Counted from the first letter of the stretch, positions 1 through 12,880 are shown. The stretch is DNA of 64,000 bases from Hydractinia symbiolongicarpus (GCF_029227915.1 NC_079880.1:28081501-28145500); one strand, 5' to 3'. Made by a program: numbers and translations. Notes: generated by a model not told the origin, from the sequence alone.

Positions 1-224
1 CTTCTTTTATTCAGCGTCCCATCAAATATGAAAACATTTTTGAAAACTACAAGTCTCATGCGTTTTAGTGGTAAAAAAATAATATAAAAAATCGTTCGGA
101 AAATGAGTTTACTCCCTGGGTACTTTCTTTGTATACTTTTGACTATACGGGCCGAGTCCGGGGTTTACGGGAAATGGCGGGTTTTCGTTTGAGGGCGATT
201 AAACTTCTTTTATTCAGCGTCTCA

Positions 225-246
225 TCAAAAATGAAAACATTTTTGA
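225..246. repeat. Perfect dyad with 9-bp arms in the monomer (example)
   Basis: TCAAAAATG, a four-base AAAA loop and CATTTTTGA form a perfect inverted repeat at monomer offset 22-43. It is present in a large share of monomers in both domains. Common variants weaken it: CATTTCTG or CATTTTTAAA break one pair, and CATTAAAAATG changes one outer pair to a T-G wobble. Confidence 0.9.
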
Positions 247-333
247 AAACTACAAGTCTCATGCGTTTTAGTGGTAAAAAGATAATATAAAAAATCGTTT
301 TTGAAATGAGTTTACTCACAGGGTACTTTCTTT

Positions 334-351
334 GTATACATTCGACTATAC
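334..351. repeat. GTATA/TATAC dyad in the monomer (example)
   Basis: GTATA and TATAC flank the eight-base A/B diagnostic segment (CATTCGAC here, CTTTTGAC in A monomers). The arms are conserved while the segment between them is the variable, haplotype-defining part. Confidence 0.8.
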
Positions 352-359
352 AGGCCAAG

Positions 360-1170
360 CCCGGGATTTACGGGAAGTCGCGGGTTTTCGTTTGAGGGCG
401 ATTAAACTTCTTATATTCAGCGTCTCATCAAAAATCAAAACATTTTTGAAAACTACAAGTCTCATGCGTTTTAGTGTTAAAAAAATAATATAAAAAATCG
501 TTCGGAAAATGAGTTTACTCCCTGGGTACTTTCTTTGTATGCCTTTGACTATACGGCCGAGTCTGGGGTTTACGGGAAATGGCGGGTTTTTGTTTGCCGG
601 CGATTAAACTTCTTTTATTCAGCGTCTCATCAAAAATGAAAACATTTTTGAAAACTACAAGTCTCATGCGTTTTAGTGGTGAAAAGATAATTTAAAAAAT
701 CGTTTTGGAAATGAGTTTACTCACAGGGTACTTTCTTTGTATACATTCGACTATACAGGTCAAGCCCGGGATTTACGGAAAATCGCGGGTTTTTGTTTGC
801 CGGCGATTAAACCACTTTCATTAAGCGTCCCATCAAAAATGAAAACATTTCTAAAAACTACAAGTCTCATGCGTTGTATTGGTGAAAAAATGGAATAGTG
901 GAAATGAGTTTACTCCCTGGGTACTTTCTTTGTATACTTTTGACTATACGGGCCGAGTCCGGGTCTCACGGGAAGTCGCCGGTTTTCGTTTGCCGGCAAT
1001 TAAACTTCTTTTACTCAGCGTTTCATCAAAAATGAAAACATTTTTAAAAACTACAAGTCTCATGGGCTTTAGTGGTGAAAAGATAATTTAAAAAATCGTT
1101 TTGGAAATGAGTTTACTCACAGGGTACTTTCTTTGTATACATTCGACTAAACGGGCTAAGCCCGGGATTT
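360..1170. repeat. Segment duplicated at 12,910-13,720 (lag 12,550 bp)
   Basis: Shared rare variants, in order, are CTTCTTATATTCAG (407 and 12,957), GCCTTTGACTATACGGCCG (541 and 13,091), the 10-bp-deleted monomer (891 and 13,441), CCGGGTCTCACGGG and ACTAAACGGGCTAAG. The register is constant at 12,550 bp. Positions ~740-855 do not match their counterparts although both flanks do, which looks like an internal conversion tract. Confidence 0.85.
891..901 (+). repeat. Junction of 10-bp-deleted monomer, copy 1
   Basis: The usual AATTTAAAAAATCGTTCGG between the A-run and GAAATGAG is replaced by TGGAATAGTGG, which shortens the monomer by 10 bp. It follows GCGTTGTATTGG, a base combination also seen at copies 2 and 4. 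Confidence 0.9.
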
Positions 1171-1691
1171 ACGGGAAATCGCGGGTTGTCCTTTGCCGGC
1201 GATTAAACCACTTTCATTAAGCGTCTCATCAAAAATGAAAACATTTCTGAAAACTACAAGTCTCATGCGTTTTAGTGGTGAAAAAATAATTTAAAAAATC
1301 GTTCGGGAAATGAGTTTACACCCTGGGTACTTTTTTGTATACTTTTGACTATACGGGCCGAGTCCAGGATTTACGGAAAATCGCAGGTTTTCGTTTGCCG
1401 GCGATTAAACTTCTTTTATTCAGCGTCTCATCAAAAATGAAAACATTTTTGAAAACTACAAGTCTCATGCGTTTTAGTGGTGAAAAAATAAATTAAAAAA
1501 TCGTTGGAAAAATGAGTTTACTCCCTGGGTACTTTCTTTGTATACTTTTGACTATACGGGCCGAGTCCGGGGTTTACGGGAAATGGCGGGTTTTCGTTTG
1601 AGGGCGATTAAACTTCTTTTATTCAGCGTCTCATCAAAAATGAAAACATTTTTGAAAACTACAAGTCTCATGCGTTGTATTGGTGAAAAAA

Positions 1692-1702
1692 TGGAATAGT
1701 GG
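1692..1702 (+). repeat. Junction of 10-bp-deleted monomer, copy 2
   Basis: The same TGGAATAGTGG junction is followed here by ACACCCTGGGTAC and CTTTTGACGATACGGGCTTAG, as at copies 3 and 5. Its upstream GCGTTGTATTGG links it to copies 1 and 4, so this monomer combines features of both lineages. Confidence 0.9.
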
Positions 1703-3529
1703 AAATGAGTTTACACCCTGGGTACTTTCTTTGTATACTTTTGACGATACGGGCTTAGCCCGGGATTTACGGGAAATGGCGGGTTTTCGTTTGCCGGCGA
1801 TTAAACATCTTTTATTCTGCGTCTCATCAAAAATGAAAGCATTTTTGAAAACTACAAGTCTCATGCGTTTTAGTGGTGAAAATATAATTTAAAAAATCGC
1901 TTTGGAAATGAGTTTACTCACAGGGTACTTTCTTTTTATACATTCGACTATACAGGCCAAGCCCGGGATTTACGGGAAATCGCGGGTTTTTGTTTGCCGC
2001 CGATTAAACCACTTTCATTAAGCGTCTCATCAAAAATGAAAACATTTTTGAGAACTACAAGTCTCATGCGTTGTAGCGGTGAAAAAATTATTTAAAAAAT
2101 CGTTCGCAACATGAGTTTACTCCCTGGGTACTTTCTTTGTATACTTTTGACTATACGGGTCGAGTCCGGGGTTTACAGGAAATGCCGGGTTTTCGTTTGC
2201 CGGCGATTAAACTTCTTTTATTCAGCGTCCCATCAAAAATGAAAACATTTTTGAAAACTACAAGTCTCATGCGTTTTAGTGGTAAAAAAATAATATAAAA
2301 AATCGTTCGGAAAATGAGTTTACTCCCTGGGTACTTTCTTTGTATACTTTTGACTATACGGGCCGAGTCCGGGGTTTACGGGAAATGGCAGGTTTTCGTT
2401 TGCCGGCGATTAAACTTCTTTTATTCAGCGTCCCATCAAATATGAAAACATTTTTGAAAACTACAAGTCTCATGCGTTTTAGTGGTAAAAAAATAATATA
2501 AAAAATCGTTCGGAAAATGAGTTTACTCCCTGGGTACTTTCTTTGTATACTTTTGACTATACGGGCCGAGTCCGGGGTTTACGGGAAATGGCGGGTTTTC
2601 GTTTGCCGGCGATTAAACTTCTTTTATTCAGCGTCTCATCAAAAATGAAAACATTTTTGAAAACTACAAGTCTCATGCGTTTTAGTGGTGAAAAGATAAT
2701 TTAAAAAATCGTTTTGGAAATGAGTTTACTCACAGGGTACTTTCTTTGTATACATTCGACTATACAGGTCAAGCCCGGGATTTACGGGAAATCGCGGGTT
2801 TTTGTTTGCCGGCGATTAAACCACTTTCATTAAGCGTCTCATCAAAAATGAAAACATTTCTAAAAACTACAAGTCTCATGCGTTTTAGTGGTGAAAAAAT
2901 AATTTAAAAAAACCGTTCGGGAAATGAGTTTACTCCCTGGGTACTTTCTTTGTATGCTTTTGACTATACGGGCCGAGTCTGGGGTTTACGGGAAATGGCG
3001 GGTTTTCGTTTGCCGGCGATTAAACTTCTTTTATTCAGCGTCTCATCAAAAATGAAAACATTTTTGAAAACTACAAGTCTCAAGCTTGTAGTGGTGAAAA
3101 AATAATTTAAAAAATCGTTCGGAAAATGAGTTTATTCCCTGGGTACTTTCTTTGTATACTTTTGACTATACGGGCCGAGTCCGGGGTTTACGGGAAATGG
3201 CGGGTTTTCGTTTGCCGGCGATTAAACTTCTTTTATTCAGCGTCTCATCAAAAATGAAAACATTTTTGAAAACTACAAATCTCATGCGTTTTAGTGGTGA
3301 AAAAATAATTTAAAAAATCGTTTAAGAAATGAGTTTACTCACAGGGTACTTTCTTTGTATACATTCGACTATACAGGCCAAGCCCGGGATTTACGGGAAA
3401 TTGCGGGTTTTTGTTTGCCGGCGATTAAACCACTTTCATTAAGCGTCTCATCAAGAATGAAAACATTTCTAAAAACTACAAGTCTCATGCGTTTCAGTGG
3501 TGAAAAAATAATTTAAAAAATTGTTCGGG

Positions 3530-6424
3530 AAATGAGTTTACTCCCTGGGTACTTTCTTTGTATACTTTTGACTATACGGGCCGAGTCCTGGATTTACGGG
3601 AAGTCGCGGGTTTTCGTTTGAGGGCGATTAAACTTCTTTTATCCAGCGTCTCATCAAAAATGAAAACATTTTTGAAAACTACAAGTCTCATGCGTTTTAG
3701 TGGTAAAAAGATAATATAAAAATTCGTTTTGGAAATGAGTTTACTCACAAGGTACTTTCTTTGTATACATTCGACTATAAAGGCCAAGCCCGGGATTTAC
3801 GGGAAATCGCGGGTTTTGTTTTGCCGGCGATTAAACCACTTTCATTAAGCGTCTCATCAAAAATGAAAACATTTCTAAAAACTACAAGTCTCATGCGTTT
3901 TAGTGGTGAAAAAATAATTTAAAAAATCGTTCGGGAAATGAGTTTACTCCCTGGGTACTTTCTTTGTATACTTTTGACTATACGGGCCGAGTCCAGGATT
4001 TACGGGAAGTCGCGGGTTTTCGTTTGAGGGCGAATAAACTTCTTTTATTCAGCGTCTCATCAAAAATGAAAACATTTTTGAAAACTACAAATCTCATGCG
4101 TTTTAGTGGTGAAAAAATAATTTAAAAAATCGTTTGGGAAATGAGTTTACTCACAGGGTACTTTCTTTGTATACATTCGACTATACAGGCCAAGCCCGGG
4201 ATTTACGGGAAATCGCGGGTTTTTGTTTGCCGGCGATTAAACCACTTTCATTAAGCGTCTCATCAAGAATGAAAACATTTCTAAAAACTACAAGTCTCAT
4301 GCGTTTCAGTGGTGAAAAAATAATTTAAAAAATCGTTCGGGAAATGAGTTTACTCCCTGGGTACTTTCTTTGTATACTTTTGACTATACGGGCCGAGTCC
4401 TAGATTTACGGGAAGTCGCGGGTTTTCGTTTGAGGGCGATTAAACTTCTTTTCTCCAGCGTCTCATCAAAAATGAAAACATTTTTGAAAACTACAAGTCT
4501 CATGCGTTTTAGTGGTAAAAAGATAATATAAAAATTCTTTTTGGAAATGAGTTTACTCACAAGGTACTTTGTTTGTATACATTCGACTATACAGGCCAAG
4601 CCCGGGATTTACGGGAAATCGCGGGTTTTGTTTTGCCGGCGATTAAACCACTTTCATTAAGCGTCTCATCAAAAATGAAAACATTTATAAAAACTACAAG
4701 TCTCATGCGTTTTAGTGGTGAAAAAATAATTTAAAAAATCGTTCGGGAAATGAGTTTACTCCCTGGGTACTTTCTTTGTATACTTTTGACTATACGGGCC
4801 GAGTCCAGGATTTACGGGAAATCGCGGGTTTTCGTTTGCCGGCGATTAAACTTCTTTTATTCAGCGTCTCATCAAAAATGAAAACATTTTTGAGAACTAC
4901 AAGTCTCATGCGTTGTAGCGGTGAAAAAAGTATTTAAAAAATCGTTCGCAACATAAGTTTACTCCCTGGGTACTTTCTTTGTATACTTTTGACTATACGG
5001 GCCGAGTCCGGGGTTTACGGGAAATGCCGGGTTTTCCTTTGCCGGCGATTAAACTTCTTTTATTCAGCGTCCCATCAAATATTAAAACATTTTTGAAAAC
5101 TACAAGACTCATGCTTTTTAGTGGTAAAAAAATAATATAAAAAATCGTTCGGAAAATGAGTTTACTCCCTGGGTACTTTCTTTGTATACTTTTGACTATA
5201 CGGGCTGAGTCCTGGATTTACGGGAAGTCGCGGGTTTTCGTTTGAGGGCGATTAAAGTTCTTTTATCCAGCGTCTCATCAAAAATGAAAACATTTTTGAA
5301 AACTACAAGTCTCATGCGTTTTAGTGGTAAAAAGATAATATAAAAATTCGTTTTGGAAATGAGTTTACTCACAAGGTACTTTCTTTGTATACATTCGACT
5401 ATAAAGGCCAAGCCCGGGATTTACGGGAAATCGCGGGTTTTGTTTTGCCGGCGATTAAACCACTTTCATTAAGCGTCTCATCAAAAATGAAAACATTTCT
5501 AAAAACTACAAGTCTCATGCGTTTTAGTGGTGAAAAAATAATTTAAAAAATCGTTCGGGAAATGAGTTTACTCCCTGGGTACTTTCTTTGTATACTTTTG
5601 ACTATACGGGCCGAGTCCAGGATTTACGGGAAGTCGCGGGTTTTCGTTTGAGGGCGAATAAACTTCTTTTATTCAGCGTCTCATCAAAAATGAAAACATT
5701 TTTGAAAACTACAAATCTCATGCGTTTTAGTGGTGAAAAAATAATTTAAAAAATCGTTTGGGAAATGAGTTTACTCACAGGGTACTTTCTTTGTATACAT
5801 TCGACTATACAGGCCAAGCCCGGGATTTACGGGAAATCGCGGGTTTTTGTTTGCCGGCGATTAAACCACTTTCATTAAGCGTCTCATCAAGAATGAAAAC
5901 ATTTCTAAAAACTACAAGTCTCATGCGTTTCAGTGGTGAAAAAATAATTTAAAAAATCGTTCGGGAAATGAGTTTACTCCCTGGGTACTTTCTTTGTATA
6001 CTTTTGACTATACGGGCCGAGTCCTAGATTTACGGGAAGTCGCGGGTTTTCGTTTGAGGGCGATTAAACTTCTTTTCTCCAGCGTCTCATCAAAAATGAA
6101 AACATTTTTGAAAACTACAAGTCTCATGCGTTTTAGTGGTAAAAAGATAATATAAAAATTCTTTTTGGAAATGAGTTTACTCACAAGGTACTTTGTTTGT
6201 ATACATTCGACTATACAGGCCAAGCCCGGGATTTACGGGAAATCGCGGGTTTTGTTTTGCCGGCGATTAAACCACTTTCATTAAGCGTCTCATCAAAAAT
6301 GAAAACATTTATAAAAACTACAAGTCTCATGCGTTTTAGTGGTGAAAAAATAATTTAAAAAATCGTTCGGGAAATGAGTTTACTCCCTGGGTACTTTCTT
6401 TGTATACTTTTGACTATACAGGCC
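3530..6424. repeat. 8-monomer higher-order repeat, lag 1,624 bp
   Basis: Segments ~3,530-4,800 and ~5,154-6,424 are nearly identical at a lag of exactly 8 x 203 bp. Shared diagnostics include GAGTCCTAGATTTACGGG (4,396 and 6,020), CTTTTCTCCAGCG, CATCAAGAATG and CAAGGTACTTTGTTTG. About 354 bp between the end of the first shared segment and the start of the second is not shared, so the visible duplication covers about 6.3 of the 8 monomers. Confidence 0.9.
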
Positions 6425-6969
6425 GAGTCCAGGATTTACGGGAAGTCGCGGGTTTTCGTTTGAGGGCGATTAAACTTCTTTTATTCAGCGTCTCATCAAA
6501 AATGAAAACATTCTTGAAAACTACAAGTCTCATGCGTTTTAGTGGTAAAAAGATAATATAAAAAATCGTTTTGGAAATGAGTTTACTCACAGGGTACTTT
6601 CTTTGTATACATTCGACTATACGGGCCAAGCCCGGGATTTACGGGAAATCGCGGATTTTCGTTTGCCGGCGATTAAACCTCTTTCATTAAGCGTCTCATC
6701 AAAAATGAAAACATTTTTGAAAACTACAAGTCTCATGCGTTGTAGTGGTGAAAAAATAATTTAAAAAATCGTTCGCAACATGAGTTTACTCCCTGGGTAC
6801 TTTCTTTGTATACTTTTGACTATACGGGTCGAGTCCGGGGTTTACAGGAAATGCCGGGGTTTCGTTTGCCGTCGATTAAACTTCTTTTATTCAGCGTCCC
6901 ATCAAATATGAAAACATTTTTGAAAACTACAAGTCTCATGCGTTTTAGTGGTAAAAAAATAATATAAAA

Positions 6970-9160
6970 AATCGTTCGGAAAATGAGTTTACTCCCTGGG
7001 TACTTTCTTTGTATACTTTTGACTATACGGGCTGAGTCCGGGGTTTACGGGAAATGGCGGGTTTTCGTTTGTCGGCGATTAAACTTCTTTTATTCAGCGT
7101 CTCATCAAAAATGAAAACATTTTTGAAAACTACAAGTCTCATGCGTTTTAGTGGTGAAAAGATAATTTAAAAAATCGTTTTGGAAATGAGTTTACTCACA
7201 GGGTACTTTCTTTGTATACATTCGACTATACAGGTCAAGCCCGGGATTTACGGGAAATCGCGGGTTTTTGTTTGCCGGCGATTAAACCACTTTCATTAAG
7301 CGTCTCATCAAAAATGAAAACATTTCTAAAAACTACAAGTCTCATGCGCTTTAGAGGTGAAAAAATAATTTAAAAAATCGTTCGGAAATTGAGTTTACTC
7401 CCTGGGTACTTTCTTTGTATACTTTTGACTATACGGGCCGAGTCCAGGATTTACGGGAAGTCGCGGGTTTTCGTTTGAGAACGATTAAACTTCTTTTATT
7501 CAGCGTCTCATCAAAAATGAAAACATTTTTGAAAACTACAAGTCTCATGCGTTGTAGTGGTGAAAAAATGGAATAGTGGAAATGAGTTTACACCCTGGGT
7601 ACTTTCTTTGTATACTTTTGACGATACGGGCTGAGCCCGGGATTTACGGGAAATGGCGGGTTTTCGTTTGCCGGCGATTAAACATCTTTTATTCTGCGTC
7701 TCATCAAAAATGAAAGCATTTTTGAAAACTACAAGTCTCATGCGTTTTAGTGGTGAAAAGATAATTTAAAAAATCGTTTTGGATATGAGTTTACTCACAG
7801 GGTACTTTCTTTTTGTACATTCGACTATACAGTCCAAGCCCGGGATTTACGGGAAATCGCGGGTTTTCGTTTGCCGGCGATTAAACCACTTTCATTAAGC
7901 GTCTCATCAAAAATGAAAACATTTCTGAAAACTACAAGTCTCATGCGTTTTAGTGGTGAAAAAATAATTTAAAAAATCGTTCGGGAAATGAGTTTACTCC
8001 CTGGGTACTTTCTTTGTATACTTTTGACTATACGGGCCGAGTCCGGGATTTACGGGAAGTCGCGGGTTTTCGTTTGAGGGCGATTAAACTCCTTTTATTC
8101 AGCGTCTCATCAAAAATGAAAACATTTTTAAAAACTGCAAGTCTCATGGGCTTTAGTGGTGAATAAATAATTTAAAAAATCGTTTTGGAAATGAGTTTAC
8201 TCACAGGGTACTTTCTTTTTATACATTCGACTATACAGGCCAAGCCCGGGATTTACGGGAAATTGCGGGTTTTCGTTTGCCGCCGATTTAACCACTTTCA
8301 TTAAGCGTCTCATCAAAAATGAAAACATTTCTGAAAACTACAAGTCTCATGCGTTTTAGTGGTGAAAAGATAATTTAAAAAATCGTTTTGGAAATGAGTT
8401 TACTCACAGGGTACTTTCTTTTTATACATTCGACTATACAGGCCAAGCCCGGGATTTACGGGAAATTGCGGGTTTTCGTTTGCCGCCGATTAAACCACTT
8501 TCCTTAAGCGTCTCATCAAAAATGAAAACATTTCTGAAAACTACAAGTCTCATGCGTTTTAGTAGTGAAAAAATAACTTAAAAAATCGTTCGGAAAATGA
8601 GTTTACTCCCTGGGTACTTTCTTTGTATACTTTTGACTATACGGGCCGAGTCCGGGGTTTACGGGAAATGGCGGGTTTTCGTTTGCCGGCGATTAAACTT
8701 CTTTTATTCAGCGTCTCATCAAAAATGAAAACATTTTTGAAAATTACAAGTCTCATGCGATTTAGTGGTGAAAAGATAATTTAAAAAATCGTTTTCGAAA
8801 TGAGTTTACTCACAGGGTACTTTCTTTGTATACTTTTGACTATACGGGCCGAGTCCGGGATTTACGGGAAGTCGCGGGTTTTCGTTTGAGGGCGATTAAA
8901 CTTCTTTTATTCAGCGTCTCATCAAAAATGAAAACATTTTTGAAAACTACAAGTCTGAAGCTTGTAGTGGTGAAAAAATAATTTAAAAAATCGTTCGGAA
9001 AATGAGTTTACTCCCTGGGTACTTTCTTTGTATACTTTTGACTATACGGGCCGAGTCCGGGGTTTACAGGAAATGGCGGGTTTTCGTTTGCCGGCGATTA
9101 AACTTCTTTTATTCAGCGTCTCATCAAAAATGAAAACATTTTTGAAAACGACAAGTCTCA
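6970..9160. repeat. 2.2-kb segment duplicated at 16,281-18,471 (lag 9,311 bp)
   Basis: A long run of private variants is shared in order with 16,281-18,471: TTTGAGAACGATTAAAC, a 10-bp-deleted monomer, ATGAAAGCATTTTTG, TTTTTGTACATTCGAC, GGTGAATAAATAATT, CCGCCGATTTAACC and TCTGAAGCTTGTAG. The match ends where one copy reads GCGTTGTAGTGG and the other GCGTTTTAGTGG. The register holds over more than ten monomers, so it is one event and not scattered similarity. Confidence 0.9.
7569..7579 (+). repeat. Junction of 10-bp-deleted monomer, copy 3
   Basis: TGGAATAGTGG junction preceded by GCGTTGTAGTGG and followed by ACACCCTGGG and GACGATACGGGCTGAGCCC. It lies in the 9,311-bp-lag segment and pairs with copy 5. 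Confidence 0.9.
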
Positions 9161-9879
9161 TGCGTTGTAGTGGTGAAAAAATAATTTAAAAAATCGTTCG
9201 GAAAATGAGTTTACTCCCTGGGTACTTTCTTTGTATACTTTTGACTATACAGGCCAAGCCCGAGATTTACGGAAAATCGCAGGTTTTCGTTTGCCGGCGA
9301 TTAAACTTCTTTTATTCAGCGTCTCATCAAAAATGAAAACATTTTTGAAAACTAAAGGTGTCATGCGTTTTAGTGGTGAAAAAATAATTTAAAAAATCGT
9401 TCGGGAAATGAGTTTACTCCCTGGATACTTTCTTTGTATACTTTTGACTATGCGGCCGAGTCCGGGGTTTACAAGAAATGGCGGGTTTTCGTTTGCCGGC
9501 GATTAAACTTCTTTTATTCAGCGTCTCATCAAAAATGAAAACATTTTTAAAAACTACAAGTCTCATGGGCTTTAGTGGTGAAATAATAATTTAAAAAATC
9601 GTTTGGGAAATGAGTTTACTCCCTGGGTACTTTCTTTGTATACTTTTGACTATACGGGCCGAGTCCGGGATTTACGGGTAATCGCAGGTTTTCGTTTGCC
9701 GGCGATTAAACCTCTTTCATTAAGCGTCTCATCAAAAATGAAAACATTTTTAAAAACTACAAGTCTCATGCGTTGTAGTGGTAAAAAAATAATATAAAAA
9801 ATCGTTTAGGAAATGAGTTTACTCACAGGGTACTTTCTTTGTATACATTCGACTATACGGGCCAAGCCCGGGATTTACG

Positions 9880-12800
9880 GGAAATCGCGGATTTTCGTTT
9901 GCCGGCGATTAAACCTCTTTCATTAAGCGTCTCATCAAAAATGAAAACATTTTTGAAAACTACAAGTCTCATGCGTTGTAGTGGTGAAAAAATAATTTAA
10001 AAATTCGTTCGGAAAATGAGTTTACTCCCTGGGTACTTTCTTTGCATACTTTTGACTATACGGGCCGAGTCCGGGGTTTACAGGAAATGGTGGGTTTTCG
10101 TTTGCCGGCGATTAAACTTCTTTTATTCAGCGTCTCATCAAAAATGAAAACATTTTTGAAAACTACAAGTCTCATGCGTTTTAGTGGTAAAAAGATAATT
10201 TAAAAAATCGTTTTGGAAATGAGTTTAATCACAGGGTGCTTCTTTGTATACATTCGACTATACAGGCCAAGCCCGGAATTTACGGGAAATCGCGGGTTTT
10301 CGTTTGCCGGCGATTAAACTTCTTTTATTCAGCGTCTCATCAAAAATGAAAACATTTTTGAGAACTACAAGTCTCATGCGTTGTAGCGGTGAAAAAGGTA
10401 TTTAAAAAATCGTTCGCAACATAAGTTTACTCCCTGGGTACTTTCTTTGTATACTTTTGACTATACGGGCCGAGTCCGGGGTTCACGGGAAATGCCGGGT
10501 TTTCGTTTGCCGGCGATTAAACTTCTTTTATTCAGCGTCCCATTAAATATGGAAACATTTTTGAAAACTACAAGTCTCATGCTTTTTAGTGGTAAAAAAA
10601 TAATATAAAAAATCGTTCGGAAAATGAGTTTACTCCCTGGGTACTTTCTTTGTATACTTTTGACTATACGGGCCGAGTCCGGGATTTACGGGAAATCGCG
10701 GATTTTCGTTTGCCGGCGATTAAACCTCTTTCATTAGGCGTCTCATCAAAAATGAAAACATTTTTGAAAACTACAAGTCTCATGCGTTGTAGTGGTGAAA
10801 AAATAATTTAAAAAATCGTTCGGAAAATGAGTTTACTCCCTGGGTACTTTCTTTGCATACTTTTGACTATACGGGCCGAGTCCGGGGTTTACGGGAAATG
10901 GCGGGTTTTCGTTTGCCGGCGATTAAACTTCTTTTATTCAGCGTCTCATCAAAAATGAAAACATTTTTGAAAACTACAAGTCTCATGCGTTTTAGTGGTA
11001 AAAAGATAATTTAAAAAATCCTTTTGGAAATGAGTTTAATCACAGGGTACTTTCTTTTTTACATTCGACTATACAGGCCAATCCCAGGATTTACGGGAAA
11101 TCGCGGGTTTTCGTTTGCCGGCGATTAAACTTCTTTTATTCAGCGTCTCATCAAAAATGAAAACATTTTTGAGAACTAAAAGTCTCATGCGTTGTAGCGG
11201 TGAAAAAATTATTTAAAAAATCGTTCGCAACATGAGTTTACTCCCTGGGTACTTTCTTTGTATACTTTTGACTATACGGGTCGAGTCCGGGGTTTACAGG
11301 AAATGCCGGGTTTTCGTTTGCCGGCGATTAAACTTCTTTTATTCAGCGTCCCATCAAATATGAAAACATTTTTGAAAACTACAAGTCTCATGCGTTTTAG
11401 TGGTAAAAAAATAATATAAAAAATCGTTCGGAAAATGAGTTTACTCCCTGGGTACTTTCTTTGTATACTTTTGACTATACGGGCCGAGTCCGGGGTTTAC
11501 GGGAAATGGCGGGTTTTCGTTTGCCGGCGATTAAACTTCTTTTATTCAGCGTCTCATCAAAAATGAAAACATTTTTAAAAACTACAAGTCTCATGCGTTT
11601 TAGTGGTGAAAAGATAATTTAAAAAATCGTTTTGGAAATGAGTTTACTCACAGGGTACTTTCTTTGTATACATTCGACTATACAGGTCAAGCCCGGGATT
11701 TACGGGAAATCGCGGGTTTTTGTTTGCCGGCGATTAAACCACTTTCATTAAGCGTCTCATCAAAAATGAAAACATTTCTAAAAACTACAAGTCTCATGCG
11801 TTTTAGTGGTGAAAAAATAATTTAAAAAATCGTTCGGGAAATAAGTTTACTCCCTGGGTACTTTCTTTGTATACTTTTGACTATACGGGCCGAGTCCAGG
11901 ATTTACGGGAAGTCACGGGTTTTCGTTTGAGGGCGATTAAACTTCTTTTATTCAGCGTCTCATCAAAAATGAAAACATTTTTGAAAACTACAAGTCTCAT
12001 GCGTTTTAGTGGTAAAAAGATAATATAAAAAATCGTTTTGGAAATGAGTTTAAACACAGGGTACTTTCTTTGTATACATTCGACTATACAGGCCAAGCCC
12101 GGGATTTACGGGAAGTCGCGGGTTTTCGTTTGAGGGCGATTAAACTTTTTTTATTCAGCGTCTCATCAAAAATGAAAACATTTTTGAAAACTACAAGTCT
12201 CATGCGTTTTAGTGGTAAAAAGATAATATAAAAAATCGTTTTGGAAATGAGTTTACTCACAGGGTACTTTCTTTGTATACATTCGACTATACGGGCCAAG
12301 CCCGGGATTTACGGGAAATCGCGGATTTTCGTTTGCCGGCGATTAAACCTCTTTCATTAAGCGTCTCATCAAAAATGAAAACATTTTTGAAAACTACAAG
12401 TCTCATGCGTTGTAGTGGTGAAAAAATAATTTAAAAAATCGTTCGGAAAATGAGTTTACTCCCTGGGTACTTTCTTTGCATACTTTTGACTATACGGGCC
12501 GAGTCCGGGGTTTACGGGAAAAGGCGGGTTTTCGTTTGCCGGCGATTAAACTTCTTTTTTTCAGCGTCTCATCAAAAATGAAAACATTTTTGAAAACTAC
12601 AAGTCTCATGCGTTTTAGTGGTGAAAAGATAATTTAAAAAATCGTTTTGGAAATGAGTTTACTCACAGGGTACTTTCTTTGTATACATTCGACTATACAG
12701 GTCAAGCCCGGGATTTACGGAAAATCGCGGGTTTTTGTTTGCCGGCGATTAAACCACTTTCATTAAGCGTCCCATCAAAAATGAAAACATTTCTAAAAAC

Positions 12801-12880
12801 TACAAGTCTTATGCGTTTTAGTGGTGAAAAAATAATTTAAAAAATCGTTCGGGAAATGAGTTTACTCCCTGGGTACTTTC
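9880..12880. repeat. 3-kb segment duplicated at 13,725-16,725 (lag 3,844 bp)
   Basis: Offset 3,844 bp equals 19 monomers minus 13 bp. The shortfall is accounted for by one 10-bp-deleted monomer near 13,441 and three 1-bp deletions within the interval. Shared private variants include GGGTGCTTCTTTG, CGGTGAAAAAGGTATTT, a TCAAATATGGAAAC or TTAAATATGGAAAC monomer, CTTTTTTACATTCG with CCAATCCCAGG, and TTTGAGGGCGATTAAACTTTTTTT. Identity is high over the first 2.4 kb and weaker after about 12,420. Confidence 0.88.

Larger units (their letters stand above)
204..406 (+). repeat. Representative satellite monomer (203 bp)
   Basis: This copy shows the internal anatomy, in a phase chosen arbitrarily at CTTCTTTTAT. 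Offsets 1-110 are AT-rich (29 G/C of 110) and hold a dyad at 225-246, the nearly invariant AAGTCTCATGCGTTTTAG stretch, and A-rich tracts. Offsets 111-203 are GC-richer (44 G/C of 93) and hold the A/B diagnostic positions, the TTTCTTTGTATAC stretch, the CCCGGGATTTACGGGAA stretch and the terminal TTTTCGTTTG segment. Overall GC is about 36%. This monomer is B-type: CACAGGGTAC, CATTCGAC, then CAAGCCC. Confidence 0.95.

Noticed and set aside
143-358. Recurrent ~71-codon open frames on the minus strand, about one per B monomer (for example 143-358, 31,333-31,548, 62,209-62,424)
   Set aside because: They are a by-product of the repeat. The period is not a multiple of three, the frame I checked (143-358) starts at TTG and not ATG, and ends vary with single-base changes. 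There is no domain, and substitutions do not look constrained by codon position.
879-1091. Plus-strand open frames of 64-76 codons (879-1,091, 4,134-4,328, 24,016-24,282 and similar)
   Set aside because: Those checked begin at TTG within satellite sequence. They have no recognisable product and are displaced or broken in sister copies by one-base changes.
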